From positions 32,684,243 to 32,748,242 of the forward strand of contig NC_089744.1 of the NCBI RefSeq assembly GCF_040412425.1: 64,000 bases of DNA. Reading direction: 5' to 3'. A program made the translations under genes and the position numbers. The stretch is from Macrobrachium rosenbergii (lineage: Eukaryota; Arthropoda; Malacostraca; Decapoda; Palaemonidae). Under the pieces are notes generated by a model. It had not been told where the DNA came from. It did not search any database and saw nothing but the letters and a program-made list of their open reading frames with translations. Shown here piece by piece: positions 63,065-64,000 of this stretch (position 1 is its first letter; every line of letters starts with the position of its first letter).

Positions 63065-64000
63065 ATTTTAAAAAATGTGTGTAGAGGTAATACATCTTTG
63101 GAAGACGAAAACAGAGAAATTGTATTGTTGTCAGTCGCACGGACTATAAAGGGTGTGACCAGCAGGTAAACAGAAATGGATTAACATTCCTAGAGAGATT
63201 AAAGAGATGAATTTTGCTTTGAAGGAAGGTCAACACAGCGTTAGTAAATATCTTCTGAAACAAAAACAAAAATTATTTTGCTGCTGAAGAATCTCTGAAC
63301 CAACAATTCTGCACTCAAAGTAATGAGAAGGAATTCATTCTGTTCTTCATGTAATCAGTAAAATATATACACTATTAAAAACGATGTACTATATTCAAAA
63401 CACTCACTTATGTCATCATCAGCTTCACATGAGCAAAACATTCTTTCTCAGACAGAATCCAGCTAAAACCTGACAGGTTGGCTGGTTGCCATGGAGAGCT
63501 GTTAGCCAATGCCTCAACTTCTGCTCTATTCATAAACATATTTTGTTCACAAATTGTGCATATGGCACTAAGTTTGAACATTTCCATGATCACGATTATT
63601 TGACTGTTGATGGCAAAAATTACTCAATAATTTGCTTTATATAATTATTTCTTCATGAAAACAAGAATTTAACAATAATTTTAACTTCAATATAGTGCAA
63701 ATCCTGTTCCCAGACCATCCTCAAATGTGCAACTGCAAACTGATGACATTAGTAACAATAACGAACAACCCTCTCCAAGACTGATATAATGAAATGTATT
63801 TTATCATCTTACTTATCATTAAAATTCATAAGTTGAGTTACATTACTGTATTTTGATAATGTATATTTTTGCATTTTACGGAATGTTTTTGTTGAAAACA
63901 AAATGTGTTAGTGAACATATGGTCTTAATTGTCCCAATATCTTATTATTGATGATCTTAATTATCTCACATTCATTTAACAGTATAATATAAGTAATAAT

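Larger units (their letters stand above)
61087..63695 (+). repeat. Dispersed repeat, copy 2, with internal duplication and a MULE insertion
   Basis: The outer edge TACAGGTATACAATCC (61087) and the inner edge near 63695 correspond to 8908 and 6166 of copy 1, in reverse orientation. It lacks the Tc1 element: 61325-61326 is the intact TA target. A segment of about 255 bases is present twice (61370-61620; then 61627-61710 continuing at 63065-63210). A MULE sits in the second unit. CT microsatellites are at 61354-61376 and 61612-61626. Confidence 0.8.

Overview
This window is eukaryotic nuclear DNA, almost certainly from a decapod crustacean (shrimp, crayfish, lobster or crab). It is AT-rich, has a split nuclear gene with GT-AG introns, carries many GA/CT, CA and ATA microsatellites, and is filled with decayed transposable elements. 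The mix fits Decapoda: DIRS-like tyrosine-recombinase retroelements, a GalEa-like Ty1/copia element, a Penelope-like element, Jockey-type LINE scraps, Tc1, pogo, MULE, Transib and piggyBac. All calls rest on reading the sequence and recalled family motifs; no database search was possible.

Layout. 1-5990: DIRS-like retrotransposon on the minus strand, leftmost end outside the window. 6166-8908: old dispersed repeat interrupted by a 1.67 kb Tc1-like element. 9604-18701: the last two exons of GMPPB (GDP-mannose synthesis, plus strand), separated by an 8.8 kb intron holding a LINE scrap and a ~7 kb DIRS-like element with inverted termini. 18702-23000: no gene seen. 23005-24110: another DIRS fragment. 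24990-25480: LINE reverse transcriptase relic. 26115-29604: a broken gene of an uncharacterised family with transposase-like acidic motifs; its intron carries a TTAA-flanked MITE. 31000-36010: a three-level nest, a Penelope-like element split by two pogo-type MITEs, one of which is itself split by a Transib transposon (RAG1 relative) with CACAGTG termini. 37412-41617: GalEa-like copia element. 41808-42023: pogo/Tigger scrap. 42030-46670: no gene seen. 46672-48426: pogo-like element. 49250-53960: plus-strand DIRS relic split by a piggyBac element and two MITEs. 56178-58289: TA-flanked element. 58292-61080: nothing recognised. 61087-63695: second, inverted copy of the 6-9 kb dispersed repeat, empty at the Tc1 site but carrying a MULE.

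The only host gene recognised with confidence is GMPPB. Everything else is mobile DNA in various states of decay or unassigned sequence. The nesting gives relative ages: Penelope is older than the pogo MITE, which is older than Transib; the dispersed repeat is older than Tc1 and MULE; the DIRS relic near 53 kb is older than its MITEs and the piggyBac. The strongest candidates for something poorly described are the 26-30 kb gene and the Transib element.
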